Assembly: GCF_000745965.1 (NCBI RefSeq)
Contig: NZ_JQKI01000034.1
Span: 1 to 64,000 of the forward strand
Direction of reading: 5' to 3'
DNA from: Edaphobacter aggregans DSM 19364
GTDB taxonomy: Bacteria; Acidobacteriota; Terriglobia; Terriglobales; Acidobacteriaceae
Length of the DNA stretch: 64,000 nucleotides
Part shown: in pieces, positions 17,111 to 24,796 of the stretch
Position numbering within the stretch: the stretch's first letter is position 1
How the letters are laid out: each line of letters starts with the position of its first letter
Translations under genes and position numbers: made by a program
The notes under the pieces: generated by a model
The model's database searches: none
Seen by the model: the letters and a program-made list of their open reading frames with translations, nothing else
Told to the model about the DNA's origin: nothing

Positions 17111-17336
17111 GCTTATCCCGCGCCCGTCGGCACTCGCCGTTCTGCTTCGCCCTTACGGGCGCCCTGAAGGGTTTCGGCTTTCAAAAAATCTTTTGTGCAA
17201 AGAACAAGAACGCAAAAAGATTTTTCGAACCTTCCGAAAAAGCACGCCTTCGGCACTAGGGAGCGGGGCACACTCGCGTCGCTTCGCGCAAGAGTGTCCC
17301 GAGGGCAATCGGGCAAATACAAACAGGAGAAAAACA
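17111..17336 (+). promoter_or_regulatory. Structured leader (copy B) upstream of ssb
   Basis: The counterpart of the leader at 5225-5415. It contains GTTCTGCTTCG, GGGTTTCGGC, AAAATCTTT, TCGAACCTTCCGAAAA and a terminal hairpin in which ACACTC pairs with GAGTGT, followed by CCCGAG. The sequence of the hairpin differs from copy A while pairing is kept. This suggests an RNA structure rather than a DNA site. It ends at the AGGAG before the ssb ATG. Inference only; no fold was computed. Confidence 0.5.
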
Positions 17337-17744
17337 ATGGCACTCTACGAAAACAACATCAAGCTGAAGGGCTTCGTCGGCAAGGACGCCGAGAGCTTCG
17401 CAACCAAACAGCAGCGGACCTTCGTGGTCTTCTCACTCGCTACCAAGTCCGGCTACAAGGACAAGCAGAAGAACGAGTGGGTCAACCACACGGAATGGCA
17501 CCGCATCGTGGCCTTCGGCACCCCATCCGATTACGCGAAGGGCCTCAAGAAAGGCGACTACGTCGAGGTCGAAGGCGAACTGCGCACCACCGAGTTCGAG
17601 AAAGAAGTTGGCCAGGGCAAGAGCAAGACCAAGGTCACCTTCCGCGACAAGGAGGTACGCGCCACCAAGATCAAGAAGCTGGCGCAGCCCAAGGCTGGGG
17701 AGAACCTCGATGCCGAACCGGTTACGGAGGACGACGCGGCTTAG
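17337..17744 (+). CDS. ssb: Single-stranded DNA-binding protein
   Basis: 135 residues with an OB fold: MALYENNIKLKGFVGKDAE, FVVFSLATKSGYKD, NEWVNHTEWHRIVAFG, AKGLKKGDYVEVEGELRTTEF and DKEVRATKIKKL. The acidic C-terminus ending in EDDAA resembles the protein-interaction tail, although the canonical DDDIPF ending is absent. It protects single-stranded DNA during conjugative transfer and recipient replication. ATG at 17337 is behind AGGAG. The open frame further upstream is leader sequence. Confidence 0.92.
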   Translation: MALYENNIKLKGFVGKDAESFATKQQRTFVVFSLATKSGYKDKQKNEWVNHTEWHRIVAFGTPSDYAKGLKKGDYVEVEGELRTTEFEKEVGQGKSKTKVTFRDKEVRATKIKKLAQPKAGENLDAEPVTEDDAA

Positions 17745-17774
17745 GCCGCGTTGTCCTCCCTCGGGAGGCGCATC

Positions 17775-18170
17775 ATGGAACTCTTTCAAAACGTCGTCAA
17801 GCTTCGCGGGTTCCTCGGCAGAAATGCCGATGTGCCACCTTCGGATGGAATCACCGAGGACGCTTACACGATCCTGCACCTGGCAACGATGTCGGGCACA
17901 TGGGATATTGCCACCAACGACTGGAAGCCGCGCATCGACTGGCATCGCATTATCTGTCCCGGCCCATGGTTCTGCGGTTTCACGCGCGGTATGAGGCGCG
18001 GTGAGTATCTCGAAATCGAAGGCGAACTTCGTGACTTCGAGCAGGATCGCACGGTTGTCGTCGTCGGCAAACGCTACCCGGCCAAGCACCTCAGCTATAC
18101 CGTTCACGCAACACGGATACAGCAACTGGAGCGACCGCTGCTAGTCGTCGATACGGGCGATGACGGCTAA
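17775..18170 (+). CDS. Second SSB-like OB-fold protein
   Basis: 131 residues from the ATG at 17775 (GGGAGG upstream). MELFQNVVKLRGFLGRNAD, KPRIDWHRIICPGPW, GMRRGEYLEIEGELRDF and SYTVHATRIQQLE follow the same OB-fold plan as the upstream ssb but are highly diverged. It starts 30 bp after the ssb stop and is probably co-transcribed. It may be a specialised SSB for transfer. A hairpin terminator follows. Confidence 0.75.
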   Translation: MELFQNVVKLRGFLGRNADVPPSDGITEDAYTILHLATMSGTWDIATNDWKPRIDWHRIICPGPWFCGFTRGMRRGEYLEIEGELRDFEQDRTVVVVGKRYPAKHLSYTVHATRIQQLERPLLVVDTGDDG

Positions 18171-18188
18171 CGCCGTCCGCCTCATTTC

Positions 18189-18221
18189 GCGGAGAGGCTA
18201 TAACGCCTCTCCGCTTTTCTT
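18189..18221 (+). terminator. Rho-independent terminator after the two ssb genes
   Basis: A perfect 10-bp stem GCGGAGAGGC/GCCTCTCCGC with a 6-nt loop (TATAAC) is followed by TTTTCTT. It ends the ssb-ssb2 transcript or attenuates read-through into the following genes. Confidence 0.85.
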
Positions 18222-18264
18222 CTGAGAATGCCGCATCGCTTCGCTTGCGGCGGAAAGGATACCG

Positions 18265-18573
18265 ATGATTGCCAACGCCGTCTTCGTCGCCACGCTGATC
18301 TTCCTTGTGCTTGGATTCTGGCTGACCAATGAGCTGCGTTGCCTCACTCCGTGGCGCAACCTGATTCTTCACCAGTACCTCAGGAGCATCGCGCTCTACT
18401 GCGCTCTGCTCTTCGCCAACATCCTTGGCCTCACCGTCTGGGTCGAACGGAAGTTCTTCCTCCGCGACACAGGCCGGAAGCTCCGGCACCTCGATCAGGA
18501 GATCCACACCGGCCAGAGCGAGCTATCCGAAGAGATCCTTTCCCGCTTCGGTGGAGAAGAGGAGGAACAGTAA
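18265..18573 (+). CDS. Small two-pass membrane protein
   Basis: 102 residues with two membrane segments (NAVFVATLIFLVLGFWLTNEL and IALYCALLFANILGLTVWVE) and a charged, helical C-terminus rich in Glu. No family recognised. It lies at the head of a four-gene run (18265-20964) between the ssb genes and the oriT-like region. A role in the transfer apparatus is inferred only from position. Confidence 0.6.
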   Translation: MIANAVFVATLIFLVLGFWLTNELRCLTPWRNLILHQYLRSIALYCALLFANILGLTVWVERKFFLRDTGRKLRHLDQEIHTGQSELSEEILSRFGGEEEEQ

Positions 18574-18575
18574 TC

Positions 18576-18869
18576 ATGCAGGGCGAAGACCAGTACATGG
18601 AACGCACCCCCGACCTTGTAGCGAAGATCCGCAAGCTGCGCGAGGCTGCCGAAAAGGAGATGAACCGCTTTACCTGCCTGTCCGACTACGACGTGCGTCG
18701 TGTCGTCGGCCACGGACTGATGACCGCTCCGGTCACTACCGAGACCGTCTCTGCCTCGGTCACGGAAAGCCGCCCCAAGAGAACTGCGGCCAAGCCCGCG
18801 ACCACACAGACATCGATTGAATTTTCGCCTGCGCCAGCGGAGTCTGGCGATAACGGGGAGATTGCATGA
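18576..18869 (+). CDS. Hypothetical protein of the transfer region
   Basis: 97 residues from the ATG at 18576, with GAGGAGGAAC upstream. The N-terminal half is charged and helical (TPDLVAKIRKLREAAEKEMNRFTCLSDYDVRRVVGHGLM); the C-terminal half is Ala/Thr/Pro-rich and probably disordered. No family recognised. It overlaps the next gene by 4 bp (ATGA), so they are translationally coupled. Confidence 0.6.
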   Translation: MQGEDQYMERTPDLVAKIRKLREAAEKEMNRFTCLSDYDVRRVVGHGLMTAPVTTETVSASVTESRPKRTAAKPATTQTSIEFSPAPAESGDNGEIA

Positions 18870-19915
18870 GAATCGATATTCCTCAGGAACTCCCTCGCCG
18901 CCGTGATGACGGCAACGTAGTTCCGGGCCAGTCTGAGCACACCGTTAGGCGCAAGCTGCCGGACAATCCCATCCTCCATCGCCTGCGGTCTCGGGATGAC
19001 TCCGGCACGGACTCTCGGCGCTCCCGTCCGCGGGCGAAACGCCCGCATGACGAGTCGGCACCGGAGCCTCCGCGTGATCGCCGCCGTCCTGCGCCGTCCG
19101 CCGATCCTCGGCGGCCCGCACGGACGGGCGGGAACGTCGTGGGGCTGGAGCTGCGCCCTGAAGAGAGGCAGCTTCTGCGAGAGGCTGGGCGCTTTCGCGT
19201 CGTCCGCACAGCGGACCTCCGCGAGACGCTCTACAACGGCAAAGGCCGCCCTCTCGAGAACGATCTGAAGTATCTCCGCGACAAAGGATTGATCGAAACC
19301 CGGTTCGTCAATCTGCGCCGCGATGGACGGCGGCGAACGATTGAACGCACCGAGGTCGTCACCCTGACGAAAGACGGCCGTCGCCTCCTGTTGAAGCAGG
19401 GCGACCTGCCGAAGAACCAGAGAGTCTATGCCGGACTCGTGAAGCCTCGCGAGGTCGAACATGACTCCCAAATCTACCGTGCCTACCGGAAAGAGGCCGA
19501 ACGGATCGAGAGCAAAGGAGGCACAAACCTCCGTGTACGCCTCGACTTCGAGATTAAGGCCGACGTGCAGAAAGCCATCTACGCCGAGCGCAAGGCCGAT
19601 CCGAAGCGCGACATGGCTGAGATCAAAGAAGGGATAGCCAGGCGTTTAGATCTGCCCTTCGTCGATGGCAAGATTCAGATCCCCGATGCGCGAATTGAAT
19701 TCGATCAGCCCAGCGGAGTGAATCAGGACGGAGACGACCGGACTCGGACTGGCCATGAGGACATCGAGGTCCTCACCGCCGCTTATCACGCCGGACACCT
19801 GCGCGCGAAGGCGCAGGCAGGTTTCCGCAACTATGCGTCATCATCTGATCTCTCCACGGTTACTTCGAAGATCGAGGATGACCACCAAATGATGCGAGAC
19901 ATTCTGGAGCTCTGA
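18866..19915 (+). CDS. Winged-helix protein resembling replication-relaxation (Replic_Relax) proteins
   Basis: 349 residues. A basic disordered N-terminus (about residues 1-90, Arg/Asp/Pro-rich) precedes a winged helix (LRPEERQLLREAGRFRVVRTADLRETLY, DLKYLRDKGLIETRFVNL, LTKDGRRLLLKQG). The C-terminal half contains HDSQIYRAYRKEAERIE and PDARIEFD, loosely like the Replic_Relax family of actinobacterial and related conjugative elements. No canonical HUH relaxase is seen in this element, so this protein is a candidate for that role or for a relaxosome accessory. Family match moderate. Confidence 0.5.
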   Translation: MRIDIPQELPRRRDDGNVVPGQSEHTVRRKLPDNPILHRLRSRDDSGTDSRRSRPRAKRPHDESAPEPPRDRRRPAPSADPRRPARTGGNVVGLELRPEERQLLREAGRFRVVRTADLRETLYNGKGRPLENDLKYLRDKGLIETRFVNLRRDGRRRTIERTEVVTLTKDGRRLLLKQGDLPKNQRVYAGLVKPREVEHDSQIYRAYRKEAERIESKGGTNLRVRLDFEIKADVQKAIYAERKADPKRDMAEIKEGIARRLDLPFVDGKIQIPDARIEFDQPSGVNQDGDDRTRTGHEDIEVLTAAYHAGHLRAKAQAGFRNYASSSDLSTVTSKIEDDHQMMRDILEL

Positions 19916-19917
19916 CC

Positions 19918-20964
19918 ATGGACTATGACCCAATCTCTTCTCTCGAAGCTATCGGATACCTCGAACGCGAGGCTTCGTTTCTATATCTAGTTGCTATACA
20001 CTCCGGCTACTTCCTTCGCCGCCAGTATTGCCGCTTCGCGGGACGCGACGGCGGCAGCCTCTTCTCTCGTTTCCTCAAGAAAGCGGAACGCCACCACCAT
20101 CTTCATGTGATCGAGTGTGGTCAGGGATGGCATATCTACCACCTGACCTCGAAGTCTATCTATGCGGCGCTCGAACGGCCTCACTCCCAGAACCGCCGCA
20201 TCAAGGGGGACTCCTATATTAAGTCGCGTCTCATGGTGCTGGACTTCGTCCTCGCCCATGTGCGCGCGAACTTACTCACGGATGAGGCTGGCAAGGTCGA
20301 TTTCTTCACGACGCAGTGTGGTGTTCGTTCGGAGCTACTGCCCAGAAGTTACGCCGGGAGGCTGATGTACTTTCCCGATGGGTTCCCCATTCTGGTCTCG
20401 AACTCCGGCGTTCCGAGTTTCACCTTCTTCGACGAAGGCCAGGCAACTGCCTCACGGTTCGAGCGTTTCCTCGCACGGTATCAGCCCCTCTTTGCCGCTC
20501 TTGGCGAGTTCGATCTCATCTTTGTAGCCGATACGGAGAGCAATTCCTCCCGTGCGGAAGCTGCCTTCCATCGCTTCTTACCTGCCGACCGCCTGCGAGG
20601 TGTCACACCGACGACACCGCTAGGCGTCGATCACTACATCCAGTTCCTCGAAGTCAGGCAGCAGTCCGAGGTGGGCGGACGGGGAGTTTTGTCCAGCGAT
20701 CTTAAAACGCTGCGGGAGGGTGAAGCCCTGTACACATCACTGGAACACCAGGCTCTGTACTCCGCTTGGAAGATCGGCAGCACCACGGTAGAGAAAATTC
20801 GTCAGAGATTTCTCCAGACTTCGATGCGGGTGAACTTCTCTACCGTGGTGCTGCCTTATCGCTATCCGGTCGATGCCGCGCGACCCAAGACCCACTTTGA
20901 GGAGAGCGACGAGACCCCATACCAGCCCCCCGACGAGACCCCTTCTGATGAGGATAAGCCATGA
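19918..20964 (+). CDS. Hypothetical protein coupled to the Replic_Relax-like gene
   Basis: 348 residues, soluble. The N-terminus has a possible winged helix (LEREASFLYLVAIHSGYFLRRQYCRFAGRDGGSLFSRFLKKAERHHHLHVIE). The middle contains a nuclease-like alternation of strands (GRLMYFPDGFPILVSN, GEFDLIFVADTE), but no catalytic motif that I can assign. It starts 3 bp after the upstream gene. The pairing with a replication-relaxation-like gene and the adjacent palindromes suggests a function in DNA processing at transfer. Confidence 0.55.
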   Translation: MDYDPISSLEAIGYLEREASFLYLVAIHSGYFLRRQYCRFAGRDGGSLFSRFLKKAERHHHLHVIECGQGWHIYHLTSKSIYAALERPHSQNRRIKGDSYIKSRLMVLDFVLAHVRANLLTDEAGKVDFFTTQCGVRSELLPRSYAGRLMYFPDGFPILVSNSGVPSFTFFDEGQATASRFERFLARYQPLFAALGEFDLIFVADTESNSSRAEAAFHRFLPADRLRGVTPTTPLGVDHYIQFLEVRQQSEVGGRGVLSSDLKTLREGEALYTSLEHQALYSAWKIGSTTVEKIRQRFLQTSMRVNFSTVVLPYRYPVDAARPKTHFEESDETPYQPPDETPSDEDKP

Positions 20965-21222
20965 GATTCCAACTAGTTCCGCAGGTAGGTGGTGTCAGGG
21001 AGGGGTATGTGCCGGGGGCGGGAGCGACCACGGCCTCCGGGCTACCGCGTCGGCTAACGCCGCGCTGGTCGCTCCCACCCCGGGCACACCACGTATCCAG
21101 AAAATATCTGGCACAGATATTTCACTGAATCTGCGCTGGATACAAACCGGATCAGTTCGGCATCAGTCGCTGATCCAAACTCGATCCGGGACAGATACAC
21201 ACTTCATCGCTGGGAGATACCA
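20965..21222 (+). other. Palindrome-rich candidate oriT / relaxosome region
   Basis: No gene. A 22-bp inverted repeat with 20 matching positions lies at 21009-21030 and 21066-21087 (core GGGAGCGACCA/TGGTCGCTCCC). Next comes a nested palindrome: outer arms GTATCCAG (21093-21100) and CTGGATAC (21136-21143), and inner perfect arms AAATATCTG (21102-21110) and CAGATATTT (21114-21122). A third pair, GGATCAG/CTGATCC, lies at 21149-21155 and 21170-21176. It is flanked by possible relaxase-type genes, a ribbon-helix-helix-type gene and the coupling protein. Inference: origin of transfer with autoregulatory operators. Confidence 0.5.
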
Positions 21223-21540
21223 ATGAGCAAACTGAAACTTGAACACGGTGTCAGCAGGATTCGGCGCGCGAAGCTGCAATCCTCCATCGACCAGACCGTA
21301 GCCGATGACATCGAGCTATTGGCCGAATGGTCAAACAACGAAACCAACTACGTCATCAATGAGCTGCTGCGCTTCGCGCTGACTCAGGAAGAGGACTTCC
21401 AGAAGTACAAAGCCAACTCTGCCGCGACCACTGCGCGGGCTGCCGCTACTTCAAAGCCAGCACCGACGCCCATCAAGTCCGTAGCTGAACCTGCTGCGAA
21501 TCCCGACGTGACGGTATCGAGCGCAGCGGCCCACGCATAG
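21223..21540 (+). CDS. Ribbon-helix-helix-like DNA-binding protein
   Basis: 105 residues. The first half (KLQSSIDQTVADDIELLAEWSNNETNYVINELLRFAL) fits a ribbon-helix-helix fold: a short strand then two helices. The second half is Ala/Thr/Pro-rich and probably flexible. Such proteins act as relaxosome accessory factors or autorepressors. The upstream palindromes (21093-21176) are natural binding sites, and the coupling protein gene follows 14 bp downstream. Confidence 0.55.
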   Translation: MSKLKLEHGVSRIRRAKLQSSIDQTVADDIELLAEWSNNETNYVINELLRFALTQEEDFQKYKANSAATTARAAATSKPAPTPIKSVAEPAANPDVTVSSAAAHA

Positions 21541-21554
21541 AGAGGCATCGACCC

Positions 21555-23591
21555 ATGCGCTTCAGAGCTTCCCTTCAAAACATCGTCCGGCCACTGGTTA
21601 AGTATCGCTTACTGCTCTCGCTGGGATTAAGTGCAGCCTGTGGCATCGTCCTCAATAATATGTTCCCCATCAACTCAGCCAATCCGTTTCTGCGGTTGAT
21701 TGAGTTGAAGCGGCCCCTGGTCTTTCAGGCAGTAGCGTGGAGTTACGATCTGTTTCTGTATTCGACTCCATTCATAGCCTGCTCCATGATCTTCTCGCTG
21801 CTGTACGTCCACCTCTATAGGACGGAGCTGGGAATAGCCGCAGGAGCATTGCCTCCGTATCCTGATCCTCATACCCGGACGGAGCTTTCCTTGGTACTTG
21901 GTGAGGTCCATCGTCAGCTGGTCCCGAAGCCAAGCCCAGCTCCGCAGTGGCTCGCGATCCCAGAGCGCGGCCTTTATACCGGTATCGCATCCTTCGGCTC
22001 TATTGGCAGTGGCAAGACCTATGGGCTGATCTTGCCGGCGATGCGTCAATTGTTCGCGTATTGCGCCGACGATCCCGCGCGCAGACTCTCTGGCATCGTG
22101 CTGGAAGTCAAGGGAGATCTCTGCCGGCAGCTTCAGCGCATCCTTAAATGGTGCGGACGGGAACAGGATTACGTGGAGGTCTCGCTCAATGGTGACATCC
22201 GTTATAACCCGCTGAACAACTCGCTTGATGCCTACGCGCAGTCGTTCAACGTCGCATCCATCATCACCTCGATTTGGGGTAAAGGCAAGGAACCTTTCTG
22301 GCAGCAGTCGTACACAGACCTTATGCGTTACGTGATTCTCCTGCATCGCATCCGTGACGGATACCTAACGATGGTCGATCTGTTCCGCACAGTCATCAGC
22401 GCCGGAAAGCTTGAAGAGATGTTGACCGAAGTGGGATCTCGCTTCAGCACCGCCAGCTATATCGGTGTCGAAAAGCAGACCTACCTCGAACATGAGGAAC
22501 TGCTGTCTCCGCTTGGCTTCGAGTGGAACAAGGATGCTGGCCTTTATCTAATTCTACGGACAGAGGCACTGGAGGATCTACTCACACATGAAACATCCGC
22601 AGCCTTCGATGTCCTCACCCGCAGGCCGTATCGGCCCGAACTGCGTGACCGATTCGACAGTATCCAGTATTGGTATTGGGAGCATTGGAAGTTCTTCCGC
22701 TCCGAGGTTAAGACCTCCATCATCCAGGGCATCGTTGTATTCCTTTCCCTCTTTGAGACAGACCCTGACGTACGCCGCGTCTTCTGCCCACCAAAGGAAC
22801 TGTATGACGGCAAGCCATGCGCCGCTGACCCTCATGGTCGTGTCCTTCCACCGTTCGAGGAGCTTATCGAATCCGGTGCGGTTGTTGGCCTGAACTTTCC
22901 CGTGGCACTAAATCCGGCGCTGGCGAAGACCATTGGCACCATGATGAAGATCGACTATCAGCGGGCGGTTCAATTGCGCATTCCGAAGATGGACGCGCAT
23001 CCAGACAAGCATTTTCGTCCGACCGTCTTCATCTGCGACGAGTATCAGAACTTCCCCACTGTAGGCGGAGACAATCCGACCGGAGATGACCGATTCTACT
23101 CCATGTCTCGGCAGCCGAAATGCATTCCCATCGTCGCGACACAAAGCGTCTCAAGCCTCAAAGAGGCTCTTCCCAACGAAGGAGTCATGACGTTGCTGCA
23201 GGCCCTCCGTAATAAGGTGTTCCTGACAACCACCGATCCGGAGACGGCGCGTTATGCCTCCGAACTGTGCGGCAAGGCAGATCGCACACGCATCAGCTAC
23301 ACCTTCGCCGAGTCTTCCACTAATGCCAACGTCGGTTGGTTGAGTGGCCACACAACCTCCAGTAAAGGCTCCGTCTCTGCCTCCAAGCAGTACCAAAAAC
23401 ATAAGGAGCCGCTGTTCGAGGAAAAGGTCTTCTTCGACCTCAAGAACGCGCAGTCCGTGGTCGTCGCCTTCGATGGTGTTAGCCCGCTACCGCCGACCTA
23501 CTGCTATCTCAAGCCTGACTTCCTGCCCATCACTATGAGTTGGTTCGATCAGGAGCAGATCGCCTTCGATCCCCGGAGAATACAGCAATGA
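21555..23591 (+). CDS. VirD4/TraG-type coupling protein
   Basis: 678 residues. Two N-terminal membrane segments (YRLLLSLGLSAACGIVLNNMF; AVAWSYDLFLYSTPFIACSMIFSLL) precede a TraD/TraG ATPase domain with Walker A SIGSGKTYGL (about residues 149-158) and Walker B VFICDEYQNF (about residue 491). SRQPKCIPIVATQSVSSLKEAL is typical of the family. The hexameric pump brings the relaxosome to the secretion channel. It overlaps the VirB11 gene by 4 bp. Confidence 0.95.
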   Translation: MRFRASLQNIVRPLVKYRLLLSLGLSAACGIVLNNMFPINSANPFLRLIELKRPLVFQAVAWSYDLFLYSTPFIACSMIFSLLYVHLYRTELGIAAGALPPYPDPHTRTELSLVLGEVHRQLVPKPSPAPQWLAIPERGLYTGIASFGSIGSGKTYGLILPAMRQLFAYCADDPARRLSGIVLEVKGDLCRQLQRILKWCGREQDYVEVSLNGDIRYNPLNNSLDAYAQSFNVASIITSIWGKGKEPFWQQSYTDLMRYVILLHRIRDGYLTMVDLFRTVISAGKLEEMLTEVGSRFSTASYIGVEKQTYLEHEELLSPLGFEWNKDAGLYLILRTEALEDLLTHETSAAFDVLTRRPYRPELRDRFDSIQYWYWEHWKFFRSEVKTSIIQGIVVFLSLFETDPDVRRVFCPPKELYDGKPCAADPHGRVLPPFEELIESGAVVGLNFPVALNPALAKTIGTMMKIDYQRAVQLRIPKMDAHPDKHFRPTVFICDEYQNFPTVGGDNPTGDDRFYSMSRQPKCIPIVATQSVSSLKEALPNEGVMTLLQALRNKVFLTTTDPETARYASELCGKADRTRISYTFAESSTNANVGWLSGHTTSSKGSVSASKQYQKHKEPLFEEKVFFDLKNAQSVVVAFDGVSPLPPTYCYLKPDFLPITMSWFDQEQIAFDPRRIQQ

Positions 23592-24505
23592 GCTTTGAAA
23601 TCATTCTTCCTTTCCTCAAACCCATCGAGCATCTACTCGCTAGCTGTACCGTCTCCGAGATCATGGTGAATCCCGATGGATCTGTCTGGATGGAAGAGAA
23701 GGGTCGTATCGAGCTGGTGTCAGGCATCCGATTTGAAGAAGGTGCCTTATTGGCGAGTCTCGAAGTGATAGCCAACCGTTTCGGCAAGAAGCTCGATGCA
23801 GATTCTCCCATCCTGAACCTGCGCCTGCCGGATGGCAGCCGCATGGCGGCGCTCATTCCTCCTGTGGTCAATCCCCAACCTATGATGACCATCCGTAAGT
23901 TCACCTCGCGTGACTTCACGATGGACAATCTGATCGAGCGCAGGATGATTACTGTCGAACAGGGACAACAACTCACTGACGCGATTCGCCGCGGAGACAA
24001 TCTGCTGATTTCAGGTGGAACCGGCGCGGGCAAAACGACGCTCACTAATGTCATCGCGGGATTCATTCCTGACGGTGATCGCATCCTTATCCTCGAAGAC
24101 GTGGCCGAACTACACATTCGGAAGCAGCACGTCGTCTCTGCCGAGGCTCAACTCGATACCCACAAGAGTCAGATCGGATTCAGCGATCTGCTGAAAGCCG
24201 CCCTACGCCATCGACCAGACAGGATCATTGTCGGCGAGATCCGAGGCCCGGAGGCGCGCGTCTTCCTGGATGCGCTCAATACCGGGCATCGCGGGTCGCT
24301 CTCGACGATCCACGCCAACAGCGCCGGAGATGCTCTGCGACGCCTGGCGCAGCTTGCCATGCGCGGCTCGGGCGGCGTCCCTTTGCAGGATGTCGCGGAA
24401 GAATGCAGGCGGTCCATCGACCTGATCGCGCACGTGATGAATCAGGATGGCTGGCGGCACGTTACGGAAATTCGCACGTCAAATGAATTCATGGATGAGA
24501 GGTGA
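23588..24505 (+). CDS. VirB11/TrbB secretion ATPase
   Basis: 305 residues. SEIMVNPDGSVWMEEKG is the typical N-terminal domain. The P-loop is SGGTGAGKTTLTN (about residues 142-154), followed by ILEDVAEL, the His box GHRGSLSTIHANSA and RPDRIIVGEIRGPEA. It is a hexameric traffic ATPase acting at the inner membrane with VirB4 and VirD4. The ATG at 23588 overlaps the VirD4 stop (ATGA). This is the last recognised conjugation gene; the 290 bp after it hold nothing I can name. Confidence 0.95.
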   Translation: MSFEIILPFLKPIEHLLASCTVSEIMVNPDGSVWMEEKGRIELVSGIRFEEGALLASLEVIANRFGKKLDADSPILNLRLPDGSRMAALIPPVVNPQPMMTIRKFTSRDFTMDNLIERRMITVEQGQQLTDAIRRGDNLLISGGTGAGKTTLTNVIAGFIPDGDRILILEDVAELHIRKQHVVSAEAQLDTHKSQIGFSDLLKAALRHRPDRIIVGEIRGPEARVFLDALNTGHRGSLSTIHANSAGDALRRLAQLAMRGSGGVPLQDVAEECRRSIDLIAHVMNQDGWRHVTEIRTSNEFMDER

Positions 24506-24796
24506 TACCACGCTGTAACCGATCTCATTATCCAGAACCTCCCAATTCTTGGTTGGTCAATTGCAGCTCAGCGATCTCACTTCGACGTCGATATACGTTA
24601 GGCCGCAATGAGGATTCTCCGAAATAATATGACGATTGAGCGCACAATACACATAGCTGATCTTCTTCGTAACCGGCATGCACCAGGGGGACGCCAGTTT
24701 GCGCTGACTAGCAGTCCTCTTTATTTCCAATCATTTACGTCAGCGCGACAATCTAATTCGCCAGCGGAGAGCCATTAATCTGCGGGAGCGGCGCTT

